Assembly (NCBI GenBank): GCA_938007995.1
Contig: CALLLW010000087.1
Span: 1 to 58,563 of the forward strand
From: an uncultured Granulosicoccaceae bacterium
GTDB lineage: Bacteria > Pseudomonadota > Gammaproteobacteria > Granulosicoccales > Granulosicoccaceae
Reading direction: 5' to 3'
Length of the DNA stretch: 58,563 nt
Within the stretch, counting starts at the first letter, position 1; each line of letters starts with the position of its first letter. The notes below the pieces were generated by a model that made no database searches, was not told the origin of the DNA, and saw only the letters and a list, made by a program, of their open reading frames with translations. Both the position numbers and the translations under genes were made by a program. Below are positions 18,438 through 28,715 of the stretch, one piece after another.

Positions 18438-19760
18438 TTAACTGCCCCGCTGCTTCCTCAATGCAGCCAGCTTTTCGGCAATCTTGATCTCCAGACCACG
18501 CGCTACCGGTTGATAGAAGGTCTGCTGTGCAATTTCATCCGGAAAGTAAGTCTGTGTAGGGGCATTGCCTTCTACAGTATCGTGATCGTATTGATAGTCA
18601 GCACCGTAACCGAGTGATTTCATCATTGTTGTTGGTGCGTTGCGTAAATGCACCGGCACCTCAAGATTGCCAGAGCTTTTTACAAAAGCAGTTGCCTCTT
18701 TATAGGCACTGTATGACGCATTACTCTTGGCAGCACAGGCCAGATAAATGGCCGCCTGCGCCAATGCCAGTTCACCTTCCGGACTGCCGAGTCGCTCAAA
18801 TACAGACCAGCTGTCGAGTGCGATCTGCAGCGCACGCGGATCGGCATTGCCGATATCTTCGGTCGCCATTCGCACCAGGCGTCGCGCGATGTAGTGCGGA
18901 TCACAGCCACCATCAATCATTCTGCAAAACCAGTACAGTGCTGCATCAGGATCACTGCCACGTACTGATTTATGTAACGCCGATATCTGCTCATAGAAAA
19001 TATCACCACCCTTATCAAAATGTCGTAAGGAGTCACGCGTTACCTGCGCCACCACATCCATGGTAATGGTCTTATTGCCGCTTTCATCAACAGTAGCCAC
19101 ATCATGAGCAAGCTCCAGTAACACCAATGAACGCCGTGCGTCTCCATCGGCAGCAGTGGCAAGTGCTGTCACCACTTCATCAGCAGCAGTGATATTTTCA
19201 AGACCACGAGGATCGCCCCCAAGGCCGCGTTGTAGTATCTCTTTGATGTCTTCTGTAGTGAGCCGCTTTAAAACATAGACACGCAAGCGAGATAACAATG
19301 CGTTGTTTAAAGCAAAAGAAGGATTTTCTGTGGTGGCACCAACAAAATAAAACGTACCGTCTTCAATGTGTGGCAAAAACGCATCCTGCTGCGCTTTGTT
19401 GAATCGATGCACTTCATCAACAAACAAAATACTGCGTTTACCTTCAGAGGCGAAAGCCCGCTGTGAATCTTCAACGGCGCTGCGGATATCTTTAACCCCT
19501 GCCAACACCGCTGACAAACTGATGAAGTTAGCATCACACTGTCTGGCGAGCAGTCGGGCAAGCGTGGTTTTACCAGTGCCGGGCGGCCCCCAGAAAACCA
19601 TCGAATGCAGTTGTTGTTTTTCGATAGCACCACGGAGGGTGCTGTTTCCACCGAGCAGTTCAGCCTGGCCGCTGAATTCCGCAAGTGTGGCGGGTCTGAG
19701 TCGATCGGCCAGCGGTGCCAGAGGGGCACCACCGCCAAACAGGTCTGGTTGCTGTGACAT
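18438..19760 (-). CDS. rarA: Replication-associated recombination ATPase RarA (MgsA)
   Basis: AAA+ ATPase of the clamp-loader/RuvB group that acts at stalled replication forks. The 440 residues match the family. It has an N-terminal QPDLF motif, Walker A GPPGTGKT (residues 58-65), Walker B LFVDEVHRFNKAQQD and sensor GATTENPSF. The C-terminal part (HKSVRGSDPDAALYW, ARRLVRMATEDIG) is the MgsA tetramerisation region. It is third in ftsK-lolA-rarA, the same order as in E. coli. Its last codons exist a second time downstream because of the 198-bp duplication. Confidence 0.96.
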   Translation of the reverse strand: MSQQPDLFGGGAPLAPLADRLRPATLAEFSGQAELLGGNSTLRGAIEKQQLHSMVFWGPPGTGKTTLARLLARQCDANFISLSAVLAGVKDIRSAVEDSQRAFASEGKRSILFVDEVHRFNKAQQDAFLPHIEDGTFYFVGATTENPSFALNNALLSRLRVYVLKRLTTEDIKEILQRGLGGDPRGLENITAADEVVTALATAADGDARRSLVLLELAHDVATVDESGNKTITMDVVAQVTRDSLRHFDKGGDIFYEQISALHKSVRGSDPDAALYWFCRMIDGGCDPHYIARRLVRMATEDIGNADPRALQIALDSWSVFERLGSPEGELALAQAAIYLACAAKSNASYSAYKEATAFVKSSGNLEVPVHLRNAPTTMMKSLGYGADYQYDHDTVEGNAPTQTYFPDEIAQQTFYQPVARGLEIKIAEKLAALRKQRGS

Positions 19761-19842
19761 AGCCGGACTTTAACAGATTCACAGTGCTTGTCTTATAGAT
19801 ACCCGACTGAGAACCACCGAGAGTATCACCGGTGAGGTGCAG

Positions 19843-20649
19843 CTACTCACGCACCTCTTGTATTTGCAGCTCGCTACCATCGATGATGGTCACCGGTGTT
19901 CTGTTTTCCTGTGAGACCTGATTGTTGTCTGCAGGTGCTTGCGGCTCGGCTTCTGGTTGCGTTACTGGCTGTATTTCTGGTTGCTGTGTTTGTGGCTGTA
20001 ACACTGACTGCGGTACTTCCGATTCGACCGGTGCCGTGCCCATCTCACCGACTACATCAGCATCTTCAGGTGGTGTGAAAACAAAACGATCCTGAGTCAA
20101 TGCAACATTCTTTTTAAAATTGCTGAATTTTATTTGCGTTGCCTGATCAAAGTTGTCACGCAGTTCCATGGCATGCAGGCCATTATCATCCAGTGCGATG
20201 TATACCGTATTGAAATCAGTGTCCTGCACTTTTGGCTCAAGCTCAAACCACTGCAATCCGTTTTCAACACCCAGTTCGGTCACGGTAAATTCTGATTCCA
20301 GGGTTTTCTGGCCACTTAACAAACCGATAGGCGCACTGCCAAGTGCGGATTCCTGTGGTTGAACGGTGACTTGTTTGATGTCTTCATCGAAAACCCAAAG
20401 AGTTATTCCGTCTGCCACGATCAGCTGGCTGTTTGGCTCAACATAGGTCCATCTGAATCGACCTGGTCGCAATAGCTCAACACTGCCACTGGATTCCTGC
20501 AATGGAACGGATTCACTGTCATAAACCGTTTGGGTGAACTCGGCACTGAATGAGCTCATAGAGGCGTTAAAGTCGAGCAGCGCTGCCTGCGCATAGACTG
20601 CAGTGGCAGCACAATACAGCGCTAAACCGACGATCAGTTTTTTTATCAT
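19843..20649 (-). CDS. lolA: Outer-membrane lipoprotein carrier LolA with a long C-terminal tail
   Basis: Periplasmic chaperone that carries lipoproteins from LolCDE to LolB. A Sec signal peptide ends near AVYAQA (residue 22). The LolA core follows (FTQTVYD, GRFRWTY, SQLIVADG, NFDQATQIKFSNF) and ends at RFVFTPPEDADVVGE, residue 202, where LolA normally stops. A further 67 residues rich in Gln, Pro, Glu and Val (repeated TQP/QPE) make the protein 268 residues instead of about 200. The tail is continuous with no frameshift signal. It lies between ftsK and rarA. Confidence 0.93.
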   Translation of the reverse strand: MIKKLIVGLALYCAATAVYAQAALLDFNASMSSFSAEFTQTVYDSESVPLQESSGSVELLRPGRFRWTYVEPNSQLIVADGITLWVFDEDIKQVTVQPQESALGSAPIGLLSGQKTLESEFTVTELGVENGLQWFELEPKVQDTDFNTVYIALDDNGLHAMELRDNFDQATQIKFSNFKKNVALTQDRFVFTPPEDADVVGEMGTAPVESEVPQSVLQPQTQQPEIQPVTQPEAEPQAPADNNQVSQENRTPVTIIDGSELQIQEVRE

Positions 20650-20716
20650 GGTCTCAATCCGGGGTTGTTTTAAAACGCGGCATACAGTCCCGTTTTTTGT
20701 GAATGCAAGTTTCTGT

Positions 20717-23533
20717 TTAAACAGGAGGTGGTGCGATCACTTCCCTGGTACCGTTGTGCTGCACGGCACTCACAACACCGGAGGCTTCCATCTCTTCCAC
20801 AATACGCGCGGCACGGTTGTAACCGATCTTCAACCTGCGCTGTACGTAAGATATAGAGGCTTTACGCGTTTCTGTCACTATGGCTACCGCCTGGTCGTAA
20901 AGTTCATCTTTATCACCACCATCATCGTCACTTGCCATACCGGGCAAAGTAAGTGTGGTTTCTGTCAGAATTTCATCAACGTAAACTGCAGTACCACTGA
21001 CCTTAAGCCACTCAACCACACTGTGGACTTCATGATCATCAACAAAAGCACCATGCACACGCTCCGGCTGTGCTGTACCCGGCGGCAGGTATAGCATGTC
21101 ACCATGACCGAGCAGCGCTTCTGCGCCACCCTGATCAAGGATGGTTCTTGAGTCGATTCTCGATGACACCTGAAATCCCATGCGAGTCGGGATGTTTGCT
21201 TTGATCAAACCGGTAATCACATCAACGGACGGTCGTTGTGTTGCTAAAATCAAATGAATACCGGCTGCACGGGCTTTTTGCGCGATTCGGGCAATCAGTT
21301 CCTCTACTTTTTTACCGACCACCATCATCATGTCGGCAAACTCATCGACCACAACAACAATAAACGGCATCGTGTCGAGTTCAGGCGCACCTAATGAGGG
21401 ATCAAACGCCTCTTCCGGTTTGTACAGCGGATCAAGGATTGGTTTACCAGCAGCGCGAGCATCAAGCACTTTCTTGTTAAAGCCCGAGAGGTTTCTGACA
21501 CCAAGCGATGCCATCAGTCGATAACGTCGTTCCATTTCACCCACACACCATCTAAGTGCGTTGGCGGCTTCTTTCATATCGGTGACCACTGGTGCCAGAA
21601 GATGCGGTATACCTTCGTATACATTGAGCTCAAGCATCTTTGGATCGATAAGAATCAAACGCACTTGCTCGGGTGTTGCTTTGTAGAGCAGACTGATCAG
21701 CATTGAGTTAACCGCGACAGACTTACCTGAACCGGTGGTCCCTGCAACCAGCAGGTGAGGCATTTTTGCAATATCAGCAACTACCGGTAAACCGCTGATG
21801 TCTTTACCCAGCGCCAGTGCCAATGGTGATTTTAAGTCGCGATATTTTTCAGACTGCAAAATCTCTGTCAGTTGTACAACTTCGCGATCCTCATTGGGTA
21901 TCTCAAGACCAACGGTTGATTTACCCGCAATGACCTCAACCACCCGCACACTTAAAACGGATAAGGATCGCGCGATATCTTTCGAGAGATTGGTGAGCTT
22001 AGAAACCTTGATACCTGGTGCCAGCTGCACTTCAAAACGGGTCACTACCGGGCCGGGATGCACTTCAACCACTTTTACCGTGACGTTAAAGTCAGCGAGC
22101 TTGGATTCCAGTAAGCGTGACAGCTCTTCAAGTGACTCCTCCGAATAACCACAGCGCACACTCTCGATTGCATCGAGCAGGTTAACCGGTGGCATTTCAC
22201 CCGGCTTGCGCTTCACTTCTGCAGGCTTATCGTTAAACAACTGCAGCTGCTTTTCAGTCGAATCTACGGTAGGTGTGACCGGAGCGGGTGTTACAGGCCG
22301 TGGCTGAATAGATATCTTGCTATCTGCAGCTGCTTTGACCCCTGCCACGCCTGCAGCGACCGCACTGGTCACTTTATCGGTAAACGAGCCACCCGGTTCT
22401 TCCGGCAGACTATCGACATCCTCCGGAAATACCGGCTCGATTTTTTCAGCTTTTTTGTGTGTTTTAGGCGGCACGATGATCGGCTTGCCGCTGTCTGCTG
22501 CATCATCAGCTATGCCTCGATTAGAAATAATCACAGGCTGATGAGATTCGGCATCATCAAAGAATTCGTCTGCGTCTGATGCCTCAGCCTGCCCCATCTG
22601 CACTCGCAAGCGACGCGCCTCGCGCCAGGCAAAGTAATCCTGAATCCGGATAACCGTATTGCCAGTGGTTACTTTCAACCAGCGTGCAGCGCGAAGCGTA
22701 TATTCGCCAACCTGCTCCATGATAGAAAACCAGGAGACACCGGTGACAAATGTCACTGAGCCAAGCAACAGAGCCAGCAGAATAAGTGTTGCCCCCAGGG
22801 AATTAACCACGCCAACCATGGTGCCAGCAACCCAGGTGCCCAGTACACCACCGCCGGCAGTACCGATTGGCAGATCACCTCGATGCACAAAAACATGCAG
22901 ATCACTGAGACCACACGCAGTGATCAGTAACAGGATCAGACCGGCGGTTCTGCTGAAAATCAGAATCGGTACTGTGACGGCATTTCGTTCCCTGAAGGCA
23001 TTCCAACCAATCAACCCGACGCCAAACGGCAAAACGTAGGCCATATAGCCAAACAAAAACATGGTGATGTCTGCGAACCACGCGCCGAAGATCCCGCCTG
23101 CATTTCTCAGCTGCCCGTAGCCACCGGTGTGCGACCAGCCCGGGTCACTGACATGAAAAGTCACCAGCGAGATGAACATCAGGATAGCGACCACTGCGAC
23201 CAGAATCGCCAGTGCTTCGCGCAGGCCCCGCTTGAATAGCAGCATGGCACGAGCCGAGATTTCGGCTTCCATCGGAGTTCTGATTTTCGCACCGCGAGAA
23301 AGCGGACTTCTCAGATTAGCAAGCGCACTGTTACCCGCTGATTTCGCTCCACTGGCAGCTTTTGCAGGCGATTTTGTGCTGCGTGCTTTGCTGCCTTCGG
23401 AAGAACCTTTGGCAGTTGATCGGGTGGTCGCCCGGGTCGCACCTCGGGTTGTTGCCCTGGTCGTAGTTTGGGTTTTCGCAGCAGTGCGCTTTTTCCGCGT
23501 GCCACGCTTCTGCGAAACGGCTTTGGTGGTCAA
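20717..23533 (-). CDS. ftsK: DNA translocase FtsK
   Basis: Septal DNA pump that clears chromosome dimers and sorts DNA ends at division. The 938 residues comprise a Lys/Arg/Thr/Ala-rich stretch (1-85), four membrane helices (about 105-280), an acidic/Pro linker, the RecA-like motor with Walker A GTTGSGKS (Lys604) and [11 protein letters not shown], and the C-terminal gamma winged-helix ([22 protein letters not shown]) that reads KOPS sites. Most FtsK proteins have only about 20 residues ahead of the first helix, so either the extension is real or translation starts at Met88. The uninterrupted basic codon use favours a real extension. Confidence 0.95.
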   Translation of the reverse strand: MTTKAVSQKRGTRKKRTAAKTQTTTRATTRGATRATTRSTAKGSSEGSKARSTKSPAKAASGAKSAGNSALANLRSPLSRGAKIRTPMEAEISARAMLLFKRGLREALAILVAVVAILMFISLVTFHVSDPGWSHTGGYGQLRNAGGIFGAWFADITMFLFGYMAYVLPFGVGLIGWNAFRERNAVTVPILIFSRTAGLILLLITACGLSDLHVFVHRGDLPIGTAGGGVLGTWVAGTMVGVVNSLGATLILLALLLGSVTFVTGVSWFSIMEQVGEYTLRAARWLKVTTGNTVIRIQDYFAWREARRLRVQMGQAEASDADEFFDDAESHQPVIISNRGIADDAADSGKPIIVPPKTHKKAEKIEPVFPEDVDSLPEEPGGSFTDKVTSAVAAGVAGVKAAADSKISIQPRPVTPAPVTPTVDSTEKQLQLFNDKPAEVKRKPGEMPPVNLLDAIESVRCGYSEESLEELSRLLESKLADFNVTVKVVEVHPGPVVTRFEVQLAPGIKVSKLTNLSKDIARSLSVLSVRVVEVIAGKSTVGLEIPNEDREVVQLTEILQSEKYRDLKSPLALALGKDISGLPVVADIAKMPHLLVAGTTGSGKSVAVNSMLISLLYKATPEQVRLILIDPKMLELNVYEGIPHLLAPVVTDMKEAANALRWCVGEMERRYRLMASLGVRNLSGFNKKVLDARAAGKPILDPLYKPEEAFDPSLGAPELDTMPFIVVVVDEFADMMMVVGKKVEELIARIAQKARAAGIHLILATQRPSVDVITGLIKANIPTRMGFQVSSRIDSRTILDQGGAEALLGHGDMLYLPPGTAQPERVHGAFVDDHEVHSVVEWLKVSGTAVYVDEILTETTLTLPGMASDDDGGDKDELYDQAVAIVTETRKASISYVQRRLKIGYNRAARIVEEMEASGVVSAVQHNGTREVIAPPPV

Positions 23534-23770
23534 TGCTTATCCGATGTGTGGCGATGGGTCCTGCTGGTATTGTTACTACTATTTTGTATTTTGCAGATCA
23601 TTAACTATCGCCAGTCTTACATGGCAGGCCAGGCAACAAATCGGCTGCATAGCATTGACCGCGACTGAACTTACAGTCAGCAGCGACGACTAACTCCGGC
23701 TGTGATGATGTACAATACCAGTACGACTTCTCATAGTAAGTGGTTCACCACCATCCACAAAGCCTGGTGA

Positions 23771-24784
<1,014 letters not shown>

Positions 24785-24814
24785 AGTAACTGAAGACTCA
24801 CTCGTTGCAATGCC

Positions 24815-24856
24815 TTGTCTGATACCACTGACAAATTGTCTGATACCACCGACAAA
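24815..24856 (+). repeat. 21-bp tandem duplication at the start of the DUF482 gene
   Basis: Two adjacent 21-bp units differing at one base each encode LSDTTDK. The first begins with the TTG proposed as the start codon, so the duplication has doubled the first seven codons. Confidence 0.8.
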
Positions 24857-26131
24857 CAGAGCTCAAGCCAGCAACCCGACACCACAGGTGATCGTGACGG
24901 CAACCCGGAACATGGCCAGTCAAACGGCCAGTTAAATGGCCAGTTCAAGATCGAGGTCGGCAGCTCGCTGGATGAAGTCAAACGTGAAGACTGGAACGCA
25001 CTGGCAAATGCCGGCAACCCTTTTGTGCGTTACGAGTTTCTCAGCGCACTGGAGTCTAACCAGTGCGTCGCACCCGAGTACGGCTGGCATCCCTATCACA
25101 TCCTGCTCAAAGATGACGCAAACCGGCTGATCGCGGCGGCTCCCGGCTACCTGAAAACCAATTCCTACGGGGAATTTGTATTCGACTTTCAATGGGCTGA
25201 AGCCTATGAACGAAGCGGTGCTGATTACTATCCGAAGTTAATCTGTGCCGCGCCGTTTACTCCTGCGACCGGGCCACGATTGCTTGTGCATCCGGATCAC
25301 GATTACCAACAGTGCACATCGGCCTTGTTATCAGCCGCAATTGCAGTTACCGATCAGCAGAATCTATCCGGTATGCACTGGCTGTTTCCAACATCAGAGC
25401 AAGCGGATTTAATGGATAAACACGGCTACCTTCGACGCATGGGCTGCCAATATATCTGGGTTAATAATCACTATCAGGATTTTGAAGATTTTCTTGCAAG
25501 CTGCAATTCAAAAAAACGCAAAAACATGCGGCGTGAAAGAAAACGTGTTACCGAACAAAACATCACCCTGACAGTGCACCATGGCAAAGATCTGCAAGAC
25601 AAAGACTGGCGCGATGTGATTGGCTTTTATCTCGATACGTTCAATCGTAAGTGGGGCACACCCACACTGAATACCGGCTTTTTTTCAGAAGTTGGTCGTA
25701 CTATGGGAGAAGACATTGTCATTGTCTTCGCTACACACGATGACACACGTGTTGCCTGTTCAGTGATGTTTAAGAGTGGTGATACTCTCTACGGCAGATA
25801 CTGGGGCTGCCATAAAGACTTTCACAGTCTTCACTTTGAAGCCTGCTATTACCAGGGTATTGATTACTGTATTGAGCACAACCTAAAACGATTTGAACCG
25901 GGTGCCCAGGGTGAACATAAAATCGCTCGTGGTTTTGTGCCTACTCCCACCTGGTCATCGCACTACATAAGAGATGACGCCTTTCGCGCAGCGGTTGCAC
26001 ATTTCCTTAAACAGGAAACCCCGATAATGGAAAAACGCTGCGAAGCGCTGCAGAGCTTTCTTCCGTTTAAACAAGACAGGCCGGAAGATATCAAGGTCAC
26101 CGATACAAAAGACGGTAACAACAAAAACTAA
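24815..26131 (+). CDS. DUF482 (FemAB-like) GNAT-fold protein
   Basis: The 438-residue protein matches the DUF482 / FemAB-like family, a double acetyltransferase fold sometimes annotated as a peptidoglycan biosynthesis or recognition protein; no reaction is proven. Visible family segments are NPFVRYEFLSALE, DFQWAEAYERSG, CNSKKRKNMRRERKRV, TFNRKWGTP and FEPGAQGEHKIARGF. The start is unusual: no ATG is found in the N-terminal part, so a TTG at 24815 or the duplicated TTG at 24836 must serve. The first 45 residues are repeat-derived and Gln/Asp/Ser-rich. It lies 30 bases after trxB and five bases before aat. Confidence 0.87.
   Translation: MSDTTDKLSDTTDKQSSSQQPDTTGDRDGNPEHGQSNGQLNGQFKIEVGSSLDEVKREDWNALANAGNPFVRYEFLSALESNQCVAPEYGWHPYHILLKDDANRLIAAAPGYLKTNSYGEFVFDFQWAEAYERSGADYYPKLICAAPFTPATGPRLLVHPDHDYQQCTSALLSAAIAVTDQQNLSGMHWLFPTSEQADLMDKHGYLRRMGCQYIWVNNHYQDFEDFLASCNSKKRKNMRRERKRVTEQNITLTVHHGKDLQDKDWRDVIGFYLDTFNRKWGTPTLNTGFFSEVGRTMGEDIVIVFATHDDTRVACSVMFKSGDTLYGRYWGCHKDFHSLHFEACYYQGIDYCIEHNLKRFEPGAQGEHKIARGFVPTPTWSSHYIRDDAFRAAVAHFLKQETPIMEKRCEALQSFLPFKQDRPEDIKVTDTKDGNNKN
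24914..24949 (+). repeat. 12-bp repeat, three copies, in the DUF482 gene
   Basis: Three in-frame units with the core GGCCAGTTAAAT encode a Gly-Gln-Xaa-Asn/Lys pattern. They lie in the poorly conserved N-terminal extension. Confidence 0.75.
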
Positions 26132-26136
26132 ATTGC

Positions 26137-26805
26137 ATGAGCAGTTTACCGATCCCCTTTCTCAGTGATACGGACGACATCACCCCGTTCCCACCGGCAG
26201 ACACAGCAATGTCTGACCCCAACGGACTGCTGATGGCAGGTGCCAACCTCAAACCTGCAAGGCTGTTTAGCGCCTACCAGCAGGGAATCTTTCCGTGGTA
26301 CTCGGAAGGTGAACCTCTTTTGTGGTGGTCACCGGATCCGCGCTGTGTCATCTGGCCAGGTGATCTGAAGATCAGTCGCAGCCTGCGCAAAGTGATTAAA
26401 AAACAGCAGTTCGAAATCAGCAACACGCGTGACTTTCGAGCAGTGATAGAAGCCTGCAGCGGACCCAGAGATGCAGACAGCGGCACATGGATCACAGACG
26501 ATATGATCAATGCCTACTGCACACTGGCACAAGCCGGACACGCAGAATCAATTGAAGTATGGGAAGACAATGCACTGGTAGGTGGGTTGTATGGCGTAGT
26601 CGTTGGCCGCGTATTTGTTGGCGAATCCATGTTCAGTCGACGCAGCAATGCATCGAAAGTGGCGCTGGTTGCACTTGCCGGTAGTGGCCGCTTTGAATTA
26701 ATTGATTGTCAGCTGCCAACCGAACATCTGCTTTCAATGGGTGCTACCTGCATTCCCAGAGCAGACTATCTGCGCGCTTTGTCAGTGTTATCGCAGACCG
26801 CATAG
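26137..26805 (+). CDS. aat: Leucyl/phenylalanyl-tRNA-protein transferase
   Basis: Adds Leu or Phe to proteins with N-terminal Arg or Lys and so marks them for ClpSAP. The 222-residue protein has all main motifs: FPPADTAMSDPNGLLMAG, YQQGIFPWYSEGEPLLWWSPDPR, GTWITDDMINAYC, SIEVWEDNALVGGLYGV and FVGESMFSR. The arginyl-transferase, infA and clpA genes often found next to aat are absent here. Confidence 0.95.
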   Translation: MSSLPIPFLSDTDDITPFPPADTAMSDPNGLLMAGANLKPARLFSAYQQGIFPWYSEGEPLLWWSPDPRCVIWPGDLKISRSLRKVIKKQQFEISNTRDFRAVIEACSGPRDADSGTWITDDMINAYCTLAQAGHAESIEVWEDNALVGGLYGVVVGRVFVGESMFSRRSNASKVALVALAGSGRFELIDCQLPTEHLLSMGATCIPRADYLRALSVLSQTA

Positions 26806-26991
26806 CGGCTCTGTCAAACGACATACGACAGACAGCATACGCTCTCATAGCAGAACTTCTGCCGCATACCTCGCCGCACAGATTGCCGAATTGCTGCTTG
26901 AACTTAGTCTGGCTGTGACTTAGCCTTCAACACGAGCTGATCGAACGGACCTCTACAAGCCATCACTTACGAGTAATCAAAAGAGTTATCC

Positions 26992-27414
26992 ATGGCAGAA
27001 AAAAAACGCAAAGAGCGCAGAATCGGCAACAAGTGGATTGGTGTTGATCTCGATGGAACGCTGGCTGAGTGGGACGGCTGGAAAGGCCACCAACACATCG
27101 GCAAACCGATTCCCGCCATGGTAGAGCGAGTCAGGCGCTGGACTGCAATGGACATTGAAGTTCGTGTATTCACCGCGCGCGCATCGATTGCCGAGCATGT
27201 ACCTCCGGTGCAGAAATGGCTCGAAGAAAACGGCTTGCCCGGCCTGGCAGTGACTAATCAGAAAGACTACAAAATGCTACAACTCTGGGATGACCGCTGC
27301 GTGCAGGTTATTCCAAACACGGGTGAGCTGATTAAAAACGCCAACTGGGTGCCTCCTGTAGAAGACAGTGACGCTGAACCTGCTGCAACCGAAAACACCG
27401 GACCAGAACAATAA
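26992..27414 (+). CDS. Small HAD-like hydrolase
   Basis: The 140-residue protein starts with a basic segment, then IGVDLDGTLAEWDGW, the DxD nucleophile motif of HAD phosphatases. VRVFTARAS supplies motif 2 (Thr) and TNQKDYKMLQLWDDR the distal lysine and acidic residues, so the catalytic set looks complete despite the small size. No cap domain is seen. Similar short HAD proteins occur in phages and bacteria with unknown substrate. The acidic C-terminal tail (about 20 residues) is probably disordered. Confidence 0.75.
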   Translation: MAEKKRKERRIGNKWIGVDLDGTLAEWDGWKGHQHIGKPIPAMVERVRRWTAMDIEVRVFTARASIAEHVPPVQKWLEENGLPGLAVTNQKDYKMLQLWDDRCVQVIPNTGELIKNANWVPPVEDSDAEPAATENTGPEQ

Positions 27415-27462
27415 GTCCGGCCAGAACTGAGCAACTGTTAGCAGCTGGCTTTCACTATCCAG

Positions 27463-27990
27463 CTAGTCTTGTAATTGATTGTTTTCAGTAACCGCAGAAA
27501 ATATATCCAGCTCACCACTTGATGAAAAACGCAAAGCCCCGCCACCTGCGCTGTTACCAAGCTTGCCGCTTAAAGAATAACTGACAGGCGCAGCTTCACT
27601 GCCATCGCTGTTACCAGCCGCCGTTGCACGCGAGAAGAGCTGACGCGCTGCGCTGAGTGCAGAAATACTTACCGGTAAGGTCAGCACCTGCTCACTGAAG
27701 CGAGGTATCTCGCCTTTTACGTCACTGACACCACTGGCGAGGCCACTGCCATCAAGGTCGAGCCTGACTGATAATCCATCAAAGTTGATCGGTGTATCGT
27801 TGGGATTGATCACACGCATCTTTAGTGCAAACCGGATCTCCAGTCCTTCTGTGGGCAATGGCTCAAGACCCACAATGCGCACATCCGGTGAGTCACGGCC
27901 AGCAAGCGTTGCACAACCGCTTAGCAAATAAACCAGTAGGATGACTGAAATACTTTTCTGATTAAACATTCGGCGAAGCCCGTTGATCAT
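27463..27990 (-). CDS. LEA type 2 (WHy-domain) lipoprotein
   Basis: Starting at Met-Ile-Asn-Gly, the protein has a lipoprotein signal ending YLLSGCAT. The body has a single LEA-14/WHy domain (ALKMRVINPNDTPINFDGL, then LDLDGSGLASGV), as in periplasmic or outer-membrane LEA2 lipoproteins of gammaproteobacteria, plus a disordered Ala/Gly/Ser insert near residue 130. An in-frame start 29 codons upstream was rejected because it would bury the signal peptide. Function is probably stress- or envelope-related, unproven. Confidence 0.75.
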   Translation of the reverse strand: MINGLRRMFNQKSISVILLVYLLSGCATLAGRDSPDVRIVGLEPLPTEGLEIRFALKMRVINPNDTPINFDGLSVRLDLDGSGLASGVSDVKGEIPRFSEQVLTLPVSISALSAARQLFSRATAAGNSDGSEAAPVSYSLSGKLGNSAGGGALRFSSSGELDIFSAVTENNQLQD

Positions 27991-28153
27991 TATTACCGAA
28001 TGATAGCGGGTTTTCGTTGCCTCTATGCTGGTATAAATTGTGACTTTTGCGATGTCATCATGTGCAAGCAACTGCAATCAGCAGAGTCACACTAACAAAT
28101 TGGTTACGAGCAGTTAAACAGGTGTTAGTCTGTTTAAAACGGGGGAGATAATG

Positions 28154-28630
28154 ATGTATACAAAATTATGCGCTGTTGCTATATCTGTAGTCGCGGTTAT
28201 TTCACCACCATTAAAGGCTGAAACACCGGTATACGGTGTCATGCTGCATTCAGGCTCACCTTACTGGGAAGCAGTGAAAAAAGGTCTGGTTGAGGGTGCC
28301 AGTCTTGCACAGGCTGATATTTACCTGCAGGCAACGCAGGAGAACACGGCACAACCGGACGTTGAACTTTGCAGCAGCATGCTCGACAGAAAGCCCAATG
28401 TACTGCTGCTTGCAACGCCTGATACCATCGACTACTCAACCTGCCTTGAAAAAGCCAGGTGGCTGAATATCCCGGTCGTTGGCATCAGTGACTCAATCAA
28501 CGCTACGCAAAATACAGACATCACTTCTTTTACCATGGTCAATGAGGCAGACAATCCGCACTCACTGGGTGTTAAAGCCATGGAAGTTGCATCTCAGGCA
28601 ATCGCGTCGGCGAACACAGACGGTGCATAG
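28154..28630 (+). CDS. Half-length periplasmic sugar-binding-protein-like protein
   Basis: A signal peptide ends near PPLKA. The mature part (YGVMLHSGSPYWEAVKKGLVEGA, then LDRKPNVLLLATPDTIDYS, then WLNIPVVGISDSI) reads as the first lobe of a type 1 periplasmic binding protein such as RbsB or a TorT-like sensor protein. It stops after about 135 mature residues where the family has about 290, so the second lobe is absent. Two ATGs are adjacent; the second has better spacing to GGGGGAG. No transporter or kinase genes are nearby. It may be a fragment or a single-lobe protein. Confidence 0.65.
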   Translation: MYTKLCAVAISVVAVISPPLKAETPVYGVMLHSGSPYWEAVKKGLVEGASLAQADIYLQATQENTAQPDVELCSSMLDRKPNVLLLATPDTIDYSTCLEKARWLNIPVVGISDSINATQNTDITSFTMVNEADNPHSLGVKAMEVASQAIASANTDGA

Positions 28631-28715
28631 CAATCGGTTACTGGTAACGCCTGCCAACAAGTAGCGCAGGCTGTAGGTGCCGGTTTATAAGCTTTGATTT
28701 TACATCGCGTGCCTG

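Larger units (their letters stand above)
18077..18472. repeat. 198-bp tandem duplication carrying a palindromic element and the rarA 3' end
   Basis: Unit 1 (18077-18274) and unit 2 (18275-18472) align along their length with few differences. Each holds one palindromic element followed by the antisense of the last rarA codons. In unit 2 that part is the real rarA end. In unit 1 it is a remnant that on the minus strand still reads LKKQRGS-stop, against LRKQRGS-stop in the gene. The region lies between convergent queG and rarA. Confidence 0.85.

Noticed and set aside
18055..18441. 128-residue frame across both palindromic copies with an internal repeat of about 50 residues
   Set aside because: The repeat in the protein is only the 198-bp DNA duplication (a multiple of three). 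It starts on a TTG inside the queG stop region, with no ribosome-binding site, and reads through stems on both arms.
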